25,627 nt of DNA, taken from the NCBI GenBank assembly GCA_023445955.1, contig JAEXJH010000485.1:1-25627 (forward strand), read 5' to 3'. Shown piece by piece: positions 22,840-25,627 of this stretch. Source of the stretch: Pseudomonadota bacterium (GTDB lineage: Bacteria > Pseudomonadota > Alphaproteobacteria > Caulobacterales > Caulobacteraceae). Both the position numbers and the translations under genes were made by a program. Positions within the stretch are counted from its first letter, which is position 1, and each line of letters begins with the position of its first letter. The notes beneath the pieces were generated by a model. That model had not been told where the DNA came from and ran no database searches. It was given only the letters and a program-made list of their open reading frames with translations.

Positions 22840-23847
22840 TTACTCGGCGGCGAAAGCCAAGTGATTTCCGGACGTCAGCGCCGTCTTGGCCGCCAGTTCG
22901 GCCTTGGCTTGCTCATACTCCGACGCGAACTTGGCGATGAGCTCGGCGGCCGGCAGCACGGTATCGATCGCGCCGATGCCCTGGCCCGAGCCCCAGATGT
23001 CGCGCCAGGCCTTGGCTTCTTGGTTGCCGCCCGAGCCGAAGCTCATCTTGGACGGATCGCTGACCGGCAGGTTGTCGGGATCCATGCCCGCATTGACGAT
23101 CGACGAGCGCAGGTAGTTGCCGTGCACGCCGGTGAAGAGGTTCGAATAGACGATGCCGTCGGCGCGCCCCTCGACGATGCCCTGCTTGTAGCCCTCGATG
23201 GCGTTGGCCTCCTCGGTCGCGATGAAGGCCGAGCCGATATAGGCCAGGTCCGCGCCCATGGCCTGGGCGGCCAGGATCGAGCGGCCCGAGGCGATCGAGC
23301 CCGACAGCGCCACCGGCCCATCGAACCATTGGCGGATCTCCTGGATCAGCGCGAACGGCGACAGGGTGCCGGCGTGGCCGCCCGCGCCCGCCGCGACGGG
23401 GATCAGGCCGTCGGCGCCCTTCTCGATGGCCTTGTGGGCGTGGCGGTCGTTGATGACGTCGTGCAGCGTGACGCCGCCGTACGAATGGATCGCGCCGTTC
23501 AGGTCCTCGCGGGCGCCCAGCGAGGTGATGACCACCGGGACCTTGTGCTTGACGCACAGCTCGATGTCTTCCTCGAGCCGGTTGTTGGTCTTGTGGACGA
23601 TCTGGTTGACGGCGAACGGCGCGCTCGGCGCTTCCGGGTGGGCCTTGTCGTGGGCGGCCAGTTCCTCGGTGATGCGGTGCAGCCACTCGTCCAGCTGCGA
23701 GATCGGACGGGCGTTCAGCGACGGGAACGAGCCGACGATGCCGGCCTTGCACTGGGCGATGACCAGGTCCGGATTGCTGATGATGAACAGCGGCGAGGCG
23801 ATGACCGGCAGGCGCAGACGGTCACGCAGGATGGGCGGCAGGGCCAT
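22840..23847 (-). CDS. Nitronate monooxygenase / 2-nitropropane dioxygenase family flavoprotein
   Basis: An FMN-dependent TIM-barrel enzyme, 335 aa. MALPPILRDRLRLPVIASPLFIIS is the family opening; the FMN-phosphate region shows VAAGAGGHAG (residues 151-160) and ALSGSIASGRSILAAQAMGAD (180-200), followed by YIGSAFIATEEANA. Members oxidise alkyl nitronates such as propionate 3-nitronate; some relatives are enoyl reductases, so substrate is uncertain. GGGGAG precedes the ATG at suitable spacing. It is divergent from mutA (161 bp). The link to propionyl/methylmalonyl-CoA metabolism is suggestive because propionate 3-nitronate is a propionate analogue, but that is inference. Confidence 0.93.
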   Translation of the reverse strand: MALPPILRDRLRLPVIASPLFIISNPDLVIAQCKAGIVGSFPSLNARPISQLDEWLHRITEELAAHDKAHPEAPSAPFAVNQIVHKTNNRLEEDIELCVKHKVPVVITSLGAREDLNGAIHSYGGVTLHDVINDRHAHKAIEKGADGLIPVAAGAGGHAGTLSPFALIQEIRQWFDGPVALSGSIASGRSILAAQAMGADLAYIGSAFIATEEANAIEGYKQGIVEGRADGIVYSNLFTGVHGNYLRSSIVNAGMDPDNLPVSDPSKMSFGSGGNQEAKAWRDIWGSGQGIGAIDTVLPAAELIAKFASEYEQAKAELAAKTALTSGNHLAFAAE

Positions 23848-23890
23848 GGAAGAGCTCCCCTTCGGAGATCGGCTTGAGACGCCGAATATG

Positions 23891-23941
23891 TGATCACCGA
23901 TCAGATTAAACGCGCGTTCGACTTCTGTGCAAGGCTTGACG
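23891..23941. promoter_or_regulatory. Palindrome and weak promoter in the nitronate monooxygenase-mutA divergent region
   Basis: TGATCACCGATCA (23891-23903, 5-bp arms, 3-bp spacer) lies about 45-55 bp upstream of the monooxygenase start and could bind a dimeric regulator. TTGACG (23936-23941) on the plus strand is a good -35 for mutA, but the expected -10 (around 23957) is poor (GCGCATCA). Both are tentative. Confidence 0.3.
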
Positions 23942-24008
23942 GCCGTAAGGGCACGAGCGCATCACGGTCCAAAAGACAAAAAATGCTGCACCGCAGGAGA
24001 GAGACGCT

Positions 24009-25466
24009 TTGACCGTGGCGACGATGCCCCTGGCCGAGGAATTTGGCGCCCAAGGCGATGACGCGACGCGCGCGCGCTGGATGGCCCTGGTCGAGAAGAC
24101 CCTGAAGGGCCAGAGCTTCGACGACGCCCTGACGATCAAGACGCCCGACGGCCTGACGATCCAGCCGCTCTATACCGCCCAGGACGGCGTCGCCGTGGCC
24201 CGCGACCTGCGCGCCCGCGATCCCGAACGGCCCTGGGACCTGCGCACCCGCGCCGCCCATCCCGACCCGGCTCGCGTGGCCAAGGACATCCTGACCGACC
24301 TGGAAGGCGGCGCAGCCTCGGTGCTGCTGCAGCTGGATCCGACCGGCGCGAACGGCGTCGCGGTCGGCTCTACGGACGACCTGGCCAAGGCGCTGTCGGG
24401 CGTGCTGCTGGACCTGGCCCCGGTGGCGCTGGACGCCGGCTTCCTGGGTCCCAAGGCCGCCGACTGGTTGGGCGCGCTAGCCAAGGCGGCGCCCAATGCG
24501 CCGCTGGCGTTCCACCTGGATCCCTTGACCGCCTTCGCAATCGCCGGCGTCAGCCCCGGCCCGATCGAGAGCCACGTCTTCAACGCCGCCACGGTCGCCT
24601 CACGCCTGGCGCAGACCTACGCCAAGGCCAGCCTGTTCCTGGCCACCGGTCGCACCGCGCACGAGGCCGGCGGATCGAACACCGAGGAGCTGGCGGTCAT
24701 GACCGCGTCGGCCCTCGCCTACGCCAAGGCCCTGGTGCGCTCGGGCCTTTCGATGGAAGACGCCTTCGGCCGCATCGTGCTCGGCGTCAGCCTCGACGGG
24801 GAATATTTCACCGGCGTCGCCAAGATCCGCGCGGCCAAGGCGATGTGGGCGCGGCTGACGCAAGCCTGCGGCGTCACGGTCGCTCCCAGGATCGAGGTCC
24901 GCTCCTCGCGCCGGATGCTGGCCAAGGCCGACGCCTGGACGAACCTGCTGCGCCTGACCTCGGCCGGGTTCGCCGGCGCGGTCGGCGGGGCGGACGCTAT
25001 CCTGCTGGACGCCTTCACCGACGCCATCGGCCTGCCCACCGCCTTCGCCCGTCGCCAGGCCCGCAACACCCAGCTCGTCCTGATGGAAGAGAGCAATCTG
25101 GGCCGCGTCGCCGATCCGGCCGGCGGGGCCTGGTACCTGGACAACCTGACCGACCAGCTGGCCCGCGCCGCCTGGGGCGGCTTCCAGGCCATCGAGGCCG
25201 CCGGCGGGATCATCAAGGCGCTGGAGAGCGGCCTGGTCGCCGACGCGGTGGCCAAGACCCGCGCGGCGCAGGAAGCCGCCTTCGCCGACAAGCGCCGCAA
25301 GATCCTGGGGGTCACGGTCTTCCCGAACGCCGACGACAAGACGCCGGAAGTCGAGACGCCCGAAGCCGTCGCCGTCATCGGTCCTGACGTCCGTCTGCCC
25401 GGCCCCGACAGCCACTGCCCGGCCCTGACGCCGGTCCGCTTCGCCGCCGCCTTCGAAGGAGCTTGA
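24009..25466 (+). CDS. mutA: Methylmalonyl-CoA mutase, small (beta) subunit, short form
   Basis: Non-catalytic partner of the B12-dependent mutase that interconverts methylmalonyl-CoA and succinyl-CoA in propionate metabolism. The 485-aa TIM-barrel domain carries the family segments AGGSNTEELAVMTASALAYAK, RIEVRSSRRMLAKADAWTNL and ADPAGGAWYLDNLTDQLARAAW. I chose TTG 24009 because GGAGAG lies about 7 nt upstream; GTG 24015 and ATG 24024 are alternatives. The protein stops soon after KILGVTVFPNADDK and LTPVRFAAAFEGA, whereas typical MutA subunits (about 610-640 aa) continue into a degenerate cobalamin-binding-like domain, which is missing here. The next gene follows after 4 nt with its own ribosome site, so this end is natural and not a frameshift. 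Confidence 0.92.
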   Translation: MTVATMPLAEEFGAQGDDATRARWMALVEKTLKGQSFDDALTIKTPDGLTIQPLYTAQDGVAVARDLRARDPERPWDLRTRAAHPDPARVAKDILTDLEGGAASVLLQLDPTGANGVAVGSTDDLAKALSGVLLDLAPVALDAGFLGPKAADWLGALAKAAPNAPLAFHLDPLTAFAIAGVSPGPIESHVFNAATVASRLAQTYAKASLFLATGRTAHEAGGSNTEELAVMTASALAYAKALVRSGLSMEDAFGRIVLGVSLDGEYFTGVAKIRAAKAMWARLTQACGVTVAPRIEVRSSRRMLAKADAWTNLLRLTSAGFAGAVGGADAILLDAFTDAIGLPTAFARRQARNTQLVLMEESNLGRVADPAGGAWYLDNLTDQLARAAWGGFQAIEAAGGIIKALESGLVADAVAKTRAAQEAAFADKRRKILGVTVFPNADDKTPEVETPEAVAVIGPDVRLPGPDSHCPALTPVRFAAAFEGA

Positions 25467-25470
25467 GGTC

Positions 25471-25627
25471 ATGAGCAAGTTCCCCGACTTCACCACCATC
25501 GACTTCGCCGAGGTCGCATCGGCGCCTGCCCCAGAGGGCGAGGCCTGGAACACCCCCGAAGGCGTCGCGGTCGCCCCGGCCTATGACGAGGGCGACGCTG
25601 CGGGCTTGGATTTCACCGGCGGTTTCC
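25471..25627 (+). CDS. mutB: Methylmalonyl-CoA mutase large (alpha) subunit, partial (cut by the right edge)
   Basis: Only the first 52 codons are in the window. The protein opens MSKFPDFTTIDFAEV and contains AWNTPEGVAVAPAYDEGD followed by AAGLDFTGGF, the usual N-terminus of the catalytic subunit that precedes the CoA-threading region of the TIM barrel. It begins 4 nt after the mutA stop, in the same operon. The barrel and the cobalamin-binding domain lie beyond the edge, so catalytic residues cannot be checked. Also called scpA or bhbA in other organisms. Confidence 0.88.
   Translation, partial: MSKFPDFTTIDFAEVASAPAPEGEAWNTPEGVAVAPAYDEGDAAGLDFTGGF

Noticed and set aside
1..25627. CRISPR arrays, tRNA or rRNA genes, insertion sequences, toxin-antitoxin pairs
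   Set aside because: No spaced repeat array, no cloverleaf or rRNA sequence, no transposase-like protein or terminal repeats were seen; the antitoxin-like segment at the start of YjfI is fused in frame and has no toxin neighbour.

Overview
The window is high-GC alphaproteobacterial chromosome, most likely Caulobacter or a close Caulobacterales relative. Reasons: strong G/C third-position bias, a promoter close to the Caulobacter housekeeping form (TTGACGG-N14-GCTACA), a TonB-dependent receptor, a PL10 pectate lyase, heterodimer-type methylmalonyl-CoA mutase genes and a lone DUF2793 gene. Species cannot be fixed from sequence alone. I see no rRNA, tRNA, CRISPR array or insertion sequence. Genes are tightly packed; the longest gene-free stretch (21801-22027, 227 bp) is occupied by a riboswitch leader.

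Region 1 (1-6802, minus strand): an efflux operon read right to left as MarR regulator, FUSC-type inner-membrane pump, DUF1656 small membrane protein, HlyD-type adaptor and NodT-type outer-membrane lipoprotein, followed by a TonB-dependent receptor that runs off the left edge and lacks a signal peptide. Several GATAG/CTATC palindromes overlap the marR promoter.

Region 2 (6803-11927): exported or periplasmic catabolic enzymes. These are a dienelactone-hydrolase-like protein and an amidohydrolase (coupled by TAGTG), a Tat-type glycosylasparaginase divergent from cutC, and a secreted PL10 pectate lyase with a LacI-type operator overlapping its putative -10.

Region 3 (11928-16491): a complete counterpart of the E. 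coli yjfIJKLMC set, split into two divergent arms. Minus arm: yjfI-yjfJ(PspA-like)-yjfC (glutathionylspermidine synthase-like). Plus arm: yjfK-yjfL-yjfM. The YjfI here carries an N-terminal extension resembling a ribbon-helix-helix DNA-binding segment, and its apparently leaderless promoter contains two copies of ACATGTACGC. This is the most system-like and least understood part of the window.

Region 4 (16492-22027): an unrecognised cysteine-containing protein whose promoter is bracketed by two 17-bp palindromes; a low-molecular-weight phosphotyrosine phosphatase translationally coupled to a fused HyuA-HyuB 5-oxoprolinase; and a GDT1/TMEM165-family Mn2+ transporter behind a well-formed yybP-ykoY (Mn2+) riboswitch with a recognisable promoter and a Shine-Dalgarno-adjacent hairpin.

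Region 5 (22028-25627): a DUF2793 phage-type gene, a nitronate monooxygenase-family enzyme with a strong terminator hairpin, and the divergent methylmalonyl-CoA mutase pair (a short MutA of 485 aa, then the start of MutB, cut by the right edge).
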